Assembly (NCBI GenBank): GCA_963664945.1
Contig: OY761822.1
Location: 2,604,001-2,668,000 of the forward strand
Direction of reading: 5' to 3'
Length of the DNA: 64,000 nt
Origin: UBA6522 sp963664945
Lineage (GTDB): Bacteria > Pseudomonadota > Gammaproteobacteria > Steroidobacterales > Rariloculaceae
In this document: positions 8,612 to 17,322 of the stretch, piece by piece
Position numbering within the stretch: position 1 is the stretch's first letter
Layout of the letters: each line of letters begins with the position of its first letter
Notes under the pieces: model-generated
Database searches by the model: none
What the model was told of the DNA's origin: nothing
Seen by the model: only the letters and a program-made list of their open reading frames with translations
Position numbers and translations under genes: made by a program

Positions 8612-9067
8612 CCTGCCCGCAAGCCGACCGCGCGCACTATTGACTCCGCCGTTCAGGGAACATCCCCGGCATCCACCGTGGAGCGAGTGCCGCCGGAAAG
8701 CCGATGCGCGACCGTATGGTAAACTGAATTCCATAGAAATGGAGGGCGGCTTGCGGCTGGCGACGGTGGCCAGTGCGCCGGATGCGCCGGTCGCGGCCGG
8801 CGCCACGACGCTGGACGGGAAATGGCGGGCGGACCGCGCAAGCCTCAGTGCCTATCCGGGCGGTTTCGACGGGTTTTTTCACGCTGACCTTGTATGGAAC
8901 ATACGTAACTCATTGATTGTACGTCCGCGCAATGTTCCTTCCGAACTGCTTTACTCGCCCCACGAGGAGATGGTTCGCCACAACTGCGACCCGGAAGCCG
9001 CGGCCGGTTTTCTGCGTCAGTAACGACCTGCAAGGAGCCCCTGGGCCATCGAAAAGAGGAAAACCAG
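8612..9067. other. Intergenic region upstream of the NHL-repeat gene
   Basis: 456 bases between the transporter and the NHL-repeat gene. An open frame at 8640-9023 has no recognisable protein features and is not called. The region contains the 8906-8918 IHF-like element and, just before the next gene, a GAGGA stretch that would serve its ATG at 9068. Confidence 0.5.
8893..8921 (+). promoter_or_regulatory. Shared upstream element, copy 1 (IHF-like core)
   Basis: A stretch beginning TATGGAACATACGTAACTC recurs with about 25 of 30 identical positions at 10642-10671, upstream of the next gene of the cluster. The complement of 8906-8918 reads AATCAATGAGTTA, a full match to the IHF consensus WATCAANNNNTTR. 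It lies 150-175 bases upstream of the NHL-repeat gene. Repetition and consensus match are seen; IHF binding is inferred. Confidence 0.45.
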
Positions 9068-10351
9068 ATGAAAAAGCGCATAGCAACGATGACGGCGGCC
9101 CTTGGGGGCCTGCTCGCGACCTCCCTGGCAGGGAGCCAGACCACCGGCCATGCCCAGGAGCAGAAGCTGCCGGGCGAAGGATTCGCGGCCGTCCCGGGTC
9201 AAAGGGGTGGACAGGACATGTTCGGGCCCTACGAGGTCGTGCCGAACTGGCCGAAGCCGATGGAGGAAAGCCTGCCCGGACACGAGGGCTGGACCTGGTC
9301 GGTCACCATGGACGTCTTCGCCGAGAGCCCGGACCGGGTGTTTCTCGTGCAGAAAGGCGAACTGCCGATCATGGAGCGGCCGCGGGAATCGGTTTGGCTG
9401 CCGGAACTCGGACCGGGCTTCCACTACCCCAACTTCCGGCTGCCCATGCGGCAAGCGGGCAGCGGCATCCCCAACGGCGACCAACTGGAGGAGCCGGGTA
9501 ACGGCAGGCCAGGCATCGACTGGCGCTGGGAACATTGCGTCCTGGTCATTGATCGCGAAGGCAATATCGTCGAGGAATGGACCCAGTGGGACCACCTCTG
9601 GTATCGGCCCCACGATGTGGAGATCAGCCCATACGATCCCGAGAAACACGTGTGGATCGTGGACGCGGACGGTCATTTTGTCACCAAGTTCACCAACGAC
9701 GGCTCCGAAATGGTGCTGATGCTGGGCGAGCCGGGCGTTCCGGGCGACGACGACGAGCATTTCCGCCGCCCGACGTTTCTCGCTTTCATGGACGAGAACA
9801 CGATGTATCTCGCCGACGGTTACGACAACACGCGCGTCATCAAGTACGACATGGACGGCAATATCCTGGCGCAGTGGGGCGAGCAGGGTGTTCCGCCCGA
9901 CGAGACGCGTCCGGGTCACTTCAGCAGCGTGCACGGCATTGCGGTCGATCCCACCACCCGGCGGGTTTTCGTCAACGATCGCAACAACGGCCGCGTCCAG
10001 GTTTTCGACGAAGACGGCAATTACCTGGACGAGTGGGACTTTTTCACCGGACCTCGCGGGCAACCCATGGACATTCACAGCTTCATCGTGACCAGCGACC
10101 AAAAGCTATGGGCAGCCGATCAAGGTACCCACAAGATCCTTGGCTACGACCTGGAAGGGCACTTCCTCTACTCTTGGGGAAGCTGGGGCGAGTACCCCGG
10201 CGGGATGTGGGGCGTGCACGGCATGTCGACGGACAACGAGGGCAACTTCTACACGGCCTCGGTGAACAACGGCCGCATTCAGAAGTTCCGGCCCCGACCC
10301 GGCGCCAATCCCGCATTCCTGGTGGGCAAGCCCTGGCCCAGCGTCTGGTAG
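9068..10351 (+). CDS. Exported NHL-repeat beta-propeller protein
   Basis: Secreted or periplasmic protein of 427 residues. It begins with a typical signal peptide (basic M-K-K-R, hydrophobic core, A-x-A-type cleavage near residue 30). From about residue 190 it has repeated NHL/SMP-30-type blades: H-D-V-E-I-S, V-W-I-V-D-A-D-G-H-F-V-T-K-F, M-Y-L-A-D-G-Y-D-N-T-R-V-I-K-Y, V-F-V-N-D-R-N-N-G-R-V-Q-V-F and L-W-A-A-D-Q-G-T-H-K-I. The pattern resembles peptidyl-hydroxyglycine amidating lyase-like propellers, but catalytic function cannot be assigned. It lies between the transporter membrane protein and the TctC-type binding protein and shares an upstream element with the latter, so a role tied to that uptake system is likely. 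Confidence 0.8.
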   Translation: MKKRIATMTAALGGLLATSLAGSQTTGHAQEQKLPGEGFAAVPGQRGGQDMFGPYEVVPNWPKPMEESLPGHEGWTWSVTMDVFAESPDRVFLVQKGELPIMERPRESVWLPELGPGFHYPNFRLPMRQAGSGIPNGDQLEEPGNGRPGIDWRWEHCVLVIDREGNIVEEWTQWDHLWYRPHDVEISPYDPEKHVWIVDADGHFVTKFTNDGSEMVLMLGEPGVPGDDDEHFRRPTFLAFMDENTMYLADGYDNTRVIKYDMDGNILAQWGEQGVPPDETRPGHFSSVHGIAVDPTTRRVFVNDRNNGRVQVFDEDGNYLDEWDFFTGPRGQPMDIHSFIVTSDQKLWAADQGTHKILGYDLEGHFLYSWGSWGEYPGGMWGVHGMSTDNEGNFYTASVNNGRIQKFRPRPGANPAFLVGKPWPSVW

Positions 10352-10735
10352 CGCGGGGGAACTCGTCCGCCCGACGAAAACCGCGATCAGTCGTCCAGGA
10401 ATCGTTCCGCCGCAGGCATTCGCTATATGGCCGTGTCGACAGGCTGCCCTGTACCGAATTCTTTGCCAACCCATAAGCTGCGCCAATAACAGGCGGGCGG
10501 TATCGGCATCGCAGCCGAGCCGCTCGGCACGATGCGGCAGGAAACGCAGTGTCTTGCCAGCAGGCCGGCCCGCGGGTAAGGTCGCCGGGTGAACGGGATG
10601 AAATACCGGATTGACGCAGCGGGACTGTTGCCACGGGCTTCCATGGAACAAACACGTAACTCCTTGATTTTATGTTGGAGGGCGGTGGTTTGTTCCCTCG
10701 CGTCCGCAGGCGGCGGCGCCGGGTTCACTACTTCC
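10352..10735. other. Intergenic region upstream of tctC-like gene
   Basis: 384 bases between the NHL-repeat gene and the binding-protein gene. No supported gene. It carries the second copy of the shared upstream element (10642-10671), whose position 65-95 bases before the ATG at 10736 fits a promoter-proximal site. Confidence 0.5.
10642..10671 (+). promoter_or_regulatory. Shared upstream element, copy 2 (IHF-like core)
   Basis: Begins CATGGAACAAACACGTAACT and matches copy 1 at 8893-8921. The complement of 10657-10669 reads AATCAAGGAGTTA, again a complete IHF consensus. It precedes the tctC-like gene. The two copies suggest common control of the flanking genes; this is inference. Confidence 0.45.
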
Positions 10736-11809
10736 ATGAAAAAAACCATTTCCCTGTGCGTCAACGCGCCGCTCGCCGGAGCGAAAACTGCTGGCCGCGG
10801 CATCGCGTTGGCCGCGCTGGCGGCGTCCCTGTTGCCGGGTGCAACCACGGCCGGCGCACAAGACACAGCCGACTTTTACGCCAGCCGATCGATCACCATC
10901 CTCGTCGGCGCTGGTCCGGGCGGCATCACGGATACCTCGGCCCGCATCATCGGCGGATTTCTGGAGGAACTCGTGCCGGGCGGACCGTCCGTCATCGTGC
11001 AGAACATGCCCGGCGGCGGCAGCGTGACGATGGCCAATCACATCTATCGTTCCGCCGCCCGGGACGGAACGGTTCTGGGCTACTCCCTGCCCGCGGTCAT
11101 CGTGGCGCAGCTCATGGAACCCGGTCGCGCCAGGTACGATGGCCGGGAACTGAACTGGATCGGTTCGGCGATCACCTCGACCAATGTCATCACGGTGCTT
11201 GCCGGTTCCCCGGCTACGACGGTCAACCAGGCACAGGACGCGGAGATCATCCTGGGCGCGACGGGGCGAGGGTCGCTGCTCTATCAATTGCCGACGATGG
11301 CCAGGGAGCTGCTTGGCCTCGATATCAGGATCATCACCGGCTACCAGGGCAGCGCCGAAATCTCCTTGGCGATGGAACGCGGCGAAGTGCACGGCCAGGC
11401 CGCCGGCATGGACTATTGGTCGCTCGCCAGGCCGCAGTGGCTGGAGAACGAACGGCTTCACCACCTGATTCGCATCGGTCCCCCGGACCCCCGGGCGCCG
11501 GGCACGCCCCACATCACCGACCTGCTTGCCACGGACCGCGAGCGGGCCCTTGCGGGAATGCTGGAAATCGGCCCGAACATGGGTTGGCCCCTGTTCGCCC
11601 CTCCGGAGTTGCCGGCCGACCGGGTGGCTGCCTTGCGGTCCGCCTTCGCCGAAATGCTTGAAATCGAGGCATTCGAAGAGGCGATAATGACTTCCATGCG
11701 GGCACCGTTGACGCCCAAGGACGGCGCCGAACTGCAGTCCATCGTTGAGGAGTCGCTTGAGACGCCGGAGTCCGTCGTGGCGGAGGCGAAGGAGTTGCTT
11801 GGGCTTTAG
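10736..11809 (+). CDS. TctC/Bug-family periplasmic solute-binding protein
   Basis: Extracytoplasmic binding protein of a TTT transporter, 357 residues. A signal peptide with twin lysines and an A-G-A cleavage region ends near residue 41. The mature protein opens with F-Y-A-S-R-S-I-T-I-L-V-G-A-G-P-G-G-I-T-D, the phosphate/carboxylate-binding start of Bug proteins, followed by I-V-Q-N-M-P-G-G-G-S-V-T-M-A-N, the second family motif. The frame is open from 10589, but ATG 10736 gives the signal peptide. It presumably delivers its ligand to the TctA-TctB fusion at 6542-8611. Ligands range from tricarboxylates to aromatic acids and cannot be predicted. Its stop overlaps the convergent hydrolase gene. 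Confidence 0.9.
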   Translation: MKKTISLCVNAPLAGAKTAGRGIALAALAASLLPGATTAGAQDTADFYASRSITILVGAGPGGITDTSARIIGGFLEELVPGGPSVIVQNMPGGGSVTMANHIYRSAARDGTVLGYSLPAVIVAQLMEPGRARYDGRELNWIGSAITSTNVITVLAGSPATTVNQAQDAEIILGATGRGSLLYQLPTMARELLGLDIRIITGYQGSAEISLAMERGEVHGQAAGMDYWSLARPQWLENERLHHLIRIGPPDPRAPGTPHITDLLATDRERALAGMLEIGPNMGWPLFAPPELPADRVAALRSAFAEMLEIEAFEEAIMTSMRAPLTPKDGAELQSIVEESLETPESVVAEAKELLGL

Positions 11810-12684
11810 CTTCCGGCGACGGGCAGGTACCGGTCCAGCCAGTCCTTCACCAGCGTTCTGACCCGTTCGTTGCCCTGGGCGAAGAGGAAGTGGTCGACGT
11901 CGGTCAGCAGGTGCAGTTCCGTCGGTTCTCCCGCACGCCTGAACAACTCGATGGATTGCTCCGCCGGGCAAACCGAATCGCGCGCCGCGTGCAAGAGAAG
12001 GAGAGGGCGGGGCTCGATGTTGCCGACGACATCGACCGGCCTGAAGTCGAACATGCTCTGGGCTGTTTCGACCGGGAATTGCATCACGGACTTGGTGGCC
12101 AGGTGGCCGCGAAGGTGGTCGGGGATCGGCACGATGTCGTAGCGCGACACCATGAGGGATTCACCTGTCCGGTTCAGATGCTCCTTCCCCGCCGCCAGCA
12201 TCGCGGTGAATTTCTCCCACGCCCCGGCCTGGGCGTGCTGGGCGCGGAACTTGGTTTCACCATTGCCCCAACCGACCGAGGAGATGACGGCTGCCGGGCG
12301 CGGGTCCACCCCGGCCGCGTAAAGCGCGACCGCCGCGCCGAAGCTGCTGCCCAGCAGGCCCACCCGGCCCGCATCGACCTCCGGCCGCCCGATAAAGTAG
12401 TCCAGCGCGTGGCGCGTGTCCTCGACCTGATCCATGCAGATGATCCGACCGAATTCGCCTTCGCTGTCGCCGCAGCCGCGCATGCTGAAGCGAAGCGTCA
12501 CATAGCCCCAACCGGTCAGCGTCCGGGCCGGCAAAACCGTGTTGCCGGCGCCATGGTTGCTGCCGAAGCCGTGCAGCACGATGAATCCGGGTCGGGCTTC
12601 GCCGGGACGCAGATCGTCGGGGAAATGGATCGCGCCGGAAAGCCGCAACCCGCCTGAGGACTCGAATGTGACCGGTTTCTCCAT
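11806..12684 (-). CDS. Alpha/beta hydrolase (dienelactone hydrolase/acyl-peptidase-like serine hydrolase)
   Basis: Cytoplasmic serine hydrolase of 292 residues. The oxyanion region is L-H-G-F-G-S-N-H at 38-45, the nucleophile elbow is G-S-S-F-G with Ser114, the catalytic Asp is in H-A-A-R-D-S-V-C-P, and the catalytic His is in D-V-D-H-F-L-F near the end. No signal peptide. R-F-S-M-R-G-C-G-D-S at 65-74 is typical of the family. The substrate is unknown. It ends convergently with the tctC-like gene (4-base overlap) and lies downstream of gspE with a 61-base gap, so it could be co-transcribed with gspDE. Confidence 0.85.
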   Translation of the reverse strand: MEKPVTFESSGGLRLSGAIHFPDDLRPGEARPGFIVLHGFGSNHGAGNTVLPARTLTGWGYVTLRFSMRGCGDSEGEFGRIICMDQVEDTRHALDYFIGRPEVDAGRVGLLGSSFGAAVALYAAGVDPRPAAVISSVGWGNGETKFRAQHAQAGAWEKFTAMLAAGKEHLNRTGESLMVSRYDIVPIPDHLRGHLATKSVMQFPVETAQSMFDFRPVDVVGNIEPRPLLLLHAARDSVCPAEQSIELFRRAGEPTELHLLTDVDHFLFAQGNERVRTLVKDWLDRYLPVAGS

Positions 12685-12745
12685 CGCGGGGATTATCGAA
12701 TGGTCCGCTGAACCGCCACTTCCGCATTCGATCCGCCGTTACGGA

Positions 12746-14371
12746 TCAGTCGCTCCGTGTAACCCGCAGGACTTCTTCGAGTGTCGTCTCGCCGTCGAGC
12801 ACCCTGCGAATGCCGTCCTCGCGGATGCTCGGGGCGCTCGTGCGAGCCTGGTTCTCCAGGGCGTGTTCGCCGGCGCCCTCGTGGATCATGGTCCGCATCG
12901 CATCGTTGATGACCACGAGTTCGTAAAGGCCCGTGCGCCCCTGGTATCCGAACTCGTTTTCATTGGCACGGTAGAGCGTGGGCGGGTTTCGCGGGTCCGT
13001 GCCGAGAAACTGGCATTCGTAGTCGCCCGCGGTGTACGGCATGCGGGTTTCCGGATTCAGCACCCGGACCAGCCGCTGCGCCAGCACGCCGATCAGGCTG
13101 GACGAGAGCAGGAAGGGTTCCACGCCCATGTCGCGCAGACGGGTCACCGCGCCCACGGCGGTGTTGGTGTGCAGCGTGGACAGCACCAGGTGGCCGGTCA
13201 GGCTGGCCTGCACGGCGATCTCGGCGGTTTCAAGGTCGCGAATCTCCCCGACCATCACCACATCGGGGTCCTGCCGGAGAATGGCCCGAAGCCCCCTGGC
13301 GAAGGTCATGTCGACCTTGGTGTTGACCTGGGTCTGGCCGACGCCGTCGATGTAGTACTCGATGGGGTCCTCCACGGTGAGAATGTTGCGGGTCAGGTCG
13401 TTGATCCGTTCCAGCGCCGCGTAGAGCGTGGTGGTCTTGCCGGAACCGGTGGGTCCCGTGACCAGCAATATGCCGTGGGGCCTGTGAATGAGTTCGTCCA
13501 TGCGCCGTTGGTCGCGCCCGGACATGCCCAGGTGCGCCAGGTCCAGGCGTCCGGCCTGTTTGTCGAGCAGGCGCAACACGACCCGCTCGCCGTGCCCGGA
13601 TGGGATGGTGGAGACTCGCACGTCGACGGCGTGGCCCGCGATCCGCAGCGAGATGCGGCCGTCCTGGGGCAGGCGTTTCTCGGCGATGTCCAGCTTGGCC
13701 ATGACCTTGACGCGCGAGACCACCAGGGGGGCCACCGCGCGCCGCGACTGCAGGACCTCCTGCAGCACGCCGTCGATCCGGAACCGGATGGCGAGGCGGT
13801 TCTCGTAGGGCTCGATATGGATATCCGAGGCGTTCTTCTTCACCGCCTGGGTGAGAACCGCGTTGATGAGCCGGATGATGGGCGCCTCGTCGTCGCTCTC
13901 CAGCAGGTCGGAGGGCTCCGGAAGCTGCTGCGCCACCTGGAGCAGGTCGGTCTCGCCATCCAGGCCCTCCATCATGGTCATGGCGGCGCCGCTCTCGTAT
14001 GCGGCCTGAAGCTGCGTCTCGAACGTCTCCGTATCCACGCCGGAAAAGGCCACCCTGGCGCCGGCGAACCGGCGCACCTCGGCCAGGGATTGGGGAGAAA
14101 CGCCCGGACGATAAATGACCTGCGGGTCCTCGCCGCGGTGGTATCGCAGCAGCACGCCCTGACGTTTGGCGAACGCGAACGGCAGCATGCGTTCGCGGGT
14201 TGCCGTTGCGGCAGCGGTCCCGGGGGGCGCTGCCGCTTGGGGCACGGATCCCGGATCCGGTGCCGAACGTGGCGCGCCGGGCTCTCGTGCGGCGGGCCGG
14301 GTTCCCGACGTCGGGGCTACGTGCCGGGCTCCCGTCTCGCGCTGCGCTGGCGAGATTTCCGGCTCAGCCAT
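12746..14371 (-). CDS. gspE: Type II secretion ATPase GspE
   Basis: Cytoplasmic hexameric ATPase that powers the type II secretion pseudopilus, 541 residues. The N-terminal 60 residues are proline- and alanine-rich and low in complexity; the conserved N-domain runs to about 150. Walker A G-P-T-G-S-G-K-T is at 306-313, the Asp box follows (V-E-D-P-I-E-Y), and Walker B with R-Q-D-P-D-V-V-M-V-G-E-I-R-D is at 366-379. The zinc-finger region (437-474), normally two C-x-x-C pairs, keeps only one Cys here. The start ATG at 14371 lies inside the gspD stop region (ATGGCTGA), giving an 8-base overlap and probable coupling. The frame extends further upstream but only as a shadow of the gspD repeat. Confidence 0.94.
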   Translation of the reverse strand: MAEPEISPAQRETGARHVAPTSGTRPAAREPGAPRSAPDPGSVPQAAAPPGTAAATATRERMLPFAFAKRQGVLLRYHRGEDPQVIYRPGVSPQSLAEVRRFAGARVAFSGVDTETFETQLQAAYESGAAMTMMEGLDGETDLLQVAQQLPEPSDLLESDDEAPIIRLINAVLTQAVKKNASDIHIEPYENRLAIRFRIDGVLQEVLQSRRAVAPLVVSRVKVMAKLDIAEKRLPQDGRISLRIAGHAVDVRVSTIPSGHGERVVLRLLDKQAGRLDLAHLGMSGRDQRRMDELIHRPHGILLVTGPTGSGKTTTLYAALERINDLTRNILTVEDPIEYYIDGVGQTQVNTKVDMTFARGLRAILRQDPDVVMVGEIRDLETAEIAVQASLTGHLVLSTLHTNTAVGAVTRLRDMGVEPFLLSSSLIGVLAQRLVRVLNPETRMPYTAGDYECQFLGTDPRNPPTLYRANENEFGYQGRTGLYELVVINDAMRTMIHEGAGEHALENQARTSAPSIREDGIRRVLDGETTLEEVLRVTRSD

Positions 14372-16556
14372 CGTCTCCGCCGGTCTCGGCGGGTGGCTCG
14401 GTAGTCCCGGCGGCCGGCTCCGGCGCCTCGGCGGCCGGTTGCGGAACCGCAGATGCGGGACCCGCAACCGCGGCGGCCGGTCCCGGCACCGCGGTGGCCG
14501 GTTCCGGAATCGCAGCGGCCGGCTCCGGCGCCTCGGCGCGTTCGGATTCCGGCAGGATCGGCCGCTGCGCGTCGCCAATCAATTGCACGGCCCGCTCCGC
14601 CTGCTGGAGCTGCAGGTCGCGGATGTAGCGGTACTTGGCGTCGGTCTGGAACGCGGCTTGCGCGCTGTCGCGCAGGATGGTCGGGCGAATGAAGACCATC
14701 AGGTTGGTCTTTTCCAGTTCCGTGGACTGGGAACGGAACAGCGCGCCGACGCCGGGTATGCGCCCAAGCAAGGGAACCCGCTGCTCCACCTCTCGCAACT
14801 GGTCGTCGATCAGCCCGCCCAGCACCAGTATCTGGCCGTCATCCACGAACACAGTGGTGGAAATGATGCGCTGGTCGGTGACCAGGTCCACCGCGCCCTG
14901 AACGCCTTGGCTGAGGCTGGATGTTTCCTGCTCGATCAGCAGCTTCACCCCGGAACCCTCGTTGATCTGCGGTGTGATCGTCAATGTCGTGCCGACCGGC
15001 GTGCGATTGATGGTCTGGAAGGGGTTGAGCACGCCGGCCCCTCCCGTGGCGCCCGTGGCCCCGGAGTATTGTCCCGTGAGGAAGGGCACCTCGCTGCCGA
15101 CGGAGATGGAGGCTTCCTCGTTGTCCAGGGTGACGATGGTGGGTGTGGCGATGATGTTGGTGGAGGCGTCGCCCGCCAGCGCCGTGAGCACCGCCGCCCA
15201 GCTCGCGCCATCCTCCCGGATGCGCCCCACCGCCGTCACCAGGCCCTCCAGGCTCCCCGCCAGCGCCGCCGCGCCGCCGCCTTCGCCGGCCGCGGCCGCG
15301 GCGCCAAGCTGCGCGATGCCCGGCGCCGTGGAAGGGAAGTTGGTGCCGCCGATCGGGCTGTCGGACCGCGCGCCTTGCAAGCCCCAGGTCACGCCGAGCT
15401 CGTTCGCCCGTTCTTCCGTGATCTCGACGATGATGGCGTCCACCTGCACCTGCGCCCGGCGGATGTCCAGCCGGTCGATGACCGCGTTCATGTCCTGGAG
15501 GACGCGTGCCGGCGCGTTCATGACGAGGGAATTCGTGCCGGCATCGGACCAGATGCTGACGCCCTCGGCGCCGGTCGACGCACCGCCGTCGGCGCCGGTC
15601 GCCGCGGCGGCGCCGAACTGCGTCTGCAGACTCGCGGCCAGTTCCTCCGCGTCGGCGTAGTTCAGGTAGCGGACCCGGGTCTCGCCGCCCGCGCCCGAAG
15701 GCGTGTCCAGGTGAGCGATCAGGGCCCGCGAGCGCAGCCGCTGGTTGGCCGGGCCGCCGAGCAGCACGCTGTTCGTGCGCCCGTCCGCCGCCAGTTGCAA
15801 CGGCGGCAAGCCTTCCGCGGCGGATGCCTGGCTCAGTCCCGTTAGCAGCGTGACGACCTCGCCCGCTGACGCGTTCTCCAGCCGGATCACTTCGATCTCC
15901 TCGTCGGAGGCCCGGTCCATCCGCCCGATGATGTCCAGCATGCGGTTCACGTTCGCGGCGCGGTCGACCACGATGAGCGTGTTGGACCCGGGATGCGCCG
16001 CCAGGTGCCCGTATTGTGGAATCAGGGGCCGCAGGATCGGCACGAGCTGCGCGGCGCCGACATTCTCCAGTTGCGCCACCTGCGTGACGATGAGATCGCC
16101 CTCCGCGTCCCCGGCGGCGCCGGGATGCACCCTGGCCGTGGCGTCGGGCACGATCCGCACCAGACCGTCTCGCTCCACGGCGACGAATCCGTGAACCGAC
16201 AGTGTGGCCAGAAAAGCCTGGTAGAACGCGTCGGGCGACATCGGCGAATAGGACAGGAAGGTGACCTGCCCGGTGACGCGGGGGTCCACGAGGAAGTTCC
16301 GGCCGGTGACCTCGCCCACCGCTTCGACCACCTGGCGCAGATCGGCCTCCCGGTAGTTGGGCATGATCTGGGGGCCGGGCTCCTGGGCGCGGGCGGGTGC
16401 GGCGGCCAGCAGCGCGGCGGCCAGCAGCGCTGCTCGCAGCAAGGCCAGGACCGGAAGCGGGGACGGGAGCGCTTTGGCGGCGTGGCGCAAGCCGGCCGGG
16501 CGCGGGCGGCGCCGACCGTGCCCACCCTTTGCTATGAACGGAAATGCCGTTGTCAT
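14364..16556 (-). CDS. gspD: Type II secretion outer-membrane secretin GspD
   Basis: Secretin forming the outer-membrane channel of type II secretion, 730 residues. A long basic leader is followed by a hydrophobic core ending A-P-A-R-A-Q at about 57. The N0 domain starts P-N-Y-R-E-A-D-L-R-Q-V-V; N1-N3 repeats follow (for example N-T-L-I-V-V-D near 215 and S-L-V-M-N-A-P-A-R-V-L near 360). The secretin core holds I-S-V-G-S-E-V-P-F-L and the canonical V-P-L-L-G-R-I-P-G-V-G-A-L-F. The last 60 residues are a proline/alanine/glutamate repeat unlike most GspD tails. ATG 16556 is chosen because it gives the signal peptide; upstream codons are unconvincing. gspC is not recognisable upstream. Confidence 0.94.
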   Translation of the reverse strand: MTTAFPFIAKGGHGRRRPRPAGLRHAAKALPSPLPVLALLRAALLAAALLAAAPARAQEPGPQIMPNYREADLRQVVEAVGEVTGRNFLVDPRVTGQVTFLSYSPMSPDAFYQAFLATLSVHGFVAVERDGLVRIVPDATARVHPGAAGDAEGDLIVTQVAQLENVGAAQLVPILRPLIPQYGHLAAHPGSNTLIVVDRAANVNRMLDIIGRMDRASDEEIEVIRLENASAGEVVTLLTGLSQASAAEGLPPLQLAADGRTNSVLLGGPANQRLRSRALIAHLDTPSGAGGETRVRYLNYADAEELAASLQTQFGAAAATGADGGASTGAEGVSIWSDAGTNSLVMNAPARVLQDMNAVIDRLDIRRAQVQVDAIIVEITEERANELGVTWGLQGARSDSPIGGTNFPSTAPGIAQLGAAAAAGEGGGAAALAGSLEGLVTAVGRIREDGASWAAVLTALAGDASTNIIATPTIVTLDNEEASISVGSEVPFLTGQYSGATGATGGAGVLNPFQTINRTPVGTTLTITPQINEGSGVKLLIEQETSSLSQGVQGAVDLVTDQRIISTTVFVDDGQILVLGGLIDDQLREVEQRVPLLGRIPGVGALFRSQSTELEKTNLMVFIRPTILRDSAQAAFQTDAKYRYIRDLQLQQAERAVQLIGDAQRPILPESERAEAPEPAAAIPEPATAVPGPAAAVAGPASAVPQPAAEAPEPAAGTTEPPAETGGDDG
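14395..14535 (-). repeat. Imperfect tandem repeat coding the GspD proline-alanine tail
   Basis: GC-rich units of roughly 18-36 bases built on GCGGCCGG and GGAACCGC, encoding P-E-P-A-A-A / P-G-P-A-A-A blocks in gspD. Copy number may vary between strains. Confidence 0.6.
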
Positions 16557-16981
16557 GGTGCTTTCCCGCGAGAGGCCGCCACTGAAAACGCCGACGGCGT
16601 CCAAACCAGCCGACAAGGCGCAATTGTACCCTACGTGTTGTCGAAGGCGGTCTTCGGGGGCAGGAGCGAGAAGCAGGAAACGCCGCGGTCGAAGCGCAAG
16701 CGCGGCCAGCAGCGCGGTGTGGCCGGCCACGGGCGCGCCCAGCGGCCAACGCTGGAGGAGAAGGAGGAACGGCGGGAGCCGCCGCAACACGCGCGTGTTC
16801 CTGTTTGCGCCAAGCCCCATGTCGCCAACGGCGGGCGTTGCTCGTCCGTCATCGAGACCGCGGTCAAGGCCCATGTCCGCAGGATCGTGCGCCCACGCTA
16901 CCGCCGGGGTTGCGATTGCCTGTCCTCGCCTTTGCAAGCGATCGCGCCTCCGCCGGCGCGGCTGTTCCCCAAGCGGGCAAA
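16557..16981. other. Region upstream of gspD without a supported gene
   Basis: 425 bases. A minus-strand frame at 16631-16867 starts with M-T-D-E-Q-R-P-P, but its hydrophobic, protein-like stretch lies in another frame (L-R-R-L-P-P-F-L-L-L-L-Q), so a degraded gene is possible; no family is recognised. The region must contain the gspD promoter. Confidence 0.4.
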
Positions 16982-17185
16982 GTGATCGGAGGTGCCGGGG
17001 GCATCCGCGACATCCGGAACCGCCTCGATGCCTCCCGCGCGGTCTTTGCTCATATGATTCGCGTCCGCGTACGGACCGTGGAGGGCTGGGAACAGGGCAG
17101 GTCGCGTCCGCCCGACTCCGCCGCTGCACTGATCCTCATGGCGCAGAAATATCCCGACACGTTCGAGCGTTTGGCCTCCCTGTAA
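16982..17185 (+). pseudogene. Orphan XRE-type antitoxin C-terminal domain (NadS/HigA-like)
   Basis: A 67-codon frame with a helix-turn-helix typical of NadS/HigA-2-type antitoxins: I-R-D-I-R-N-R-L-D-A-S-R-A-V-F-A, then V-R-V-R-T-V-E-G-W-E-Q-G-R-S-R-P and A-A-L-I-L-M-A-Q-K-Y-P. Full proteins have 30-40 more residues in front; those codons upstream are not protein-like, and the only plausible starts are the GTG at 16982 or an in-frame ATG far upstream. No partner toxin is present next to it. It is probably a remnant of a toxin-antitoxin locus, though a short functional repressor cannot be excluded. Confidence 0.6.
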
Positions 17186-17322
17186 GTGTCAAGGGCGGCA
17201 GGAACATTTACTGGCGCGCTGGCGGGGCGGTCCCGGTCGCACTTGGTGCCTCTTGCGCGTGGCGGCATTTAAGCGCGGAACGCGATGCTGCTGCGCACGC
17301 ATCATGCGTGTGTGTTGACACG

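Noticed and set aside
8640..9023. 127-codon plus-strand frame between the transporter and NHL gene
   Set aside because: No ribosome site, no protein-like core, and it spans the repeated upstream element.
14839..16749. 636-codon minus-strand frame within gspD
   Set aside because: Out-of-frame shadow of gspD, arginine- and glycine-rich only.
16631..16867. 78-codon minus-strand frame upstream of gspD as a possible gspC
   Set aside because: No transmembrane helix or HR domain in frame; too short. A decayed gene cannot be excluded.
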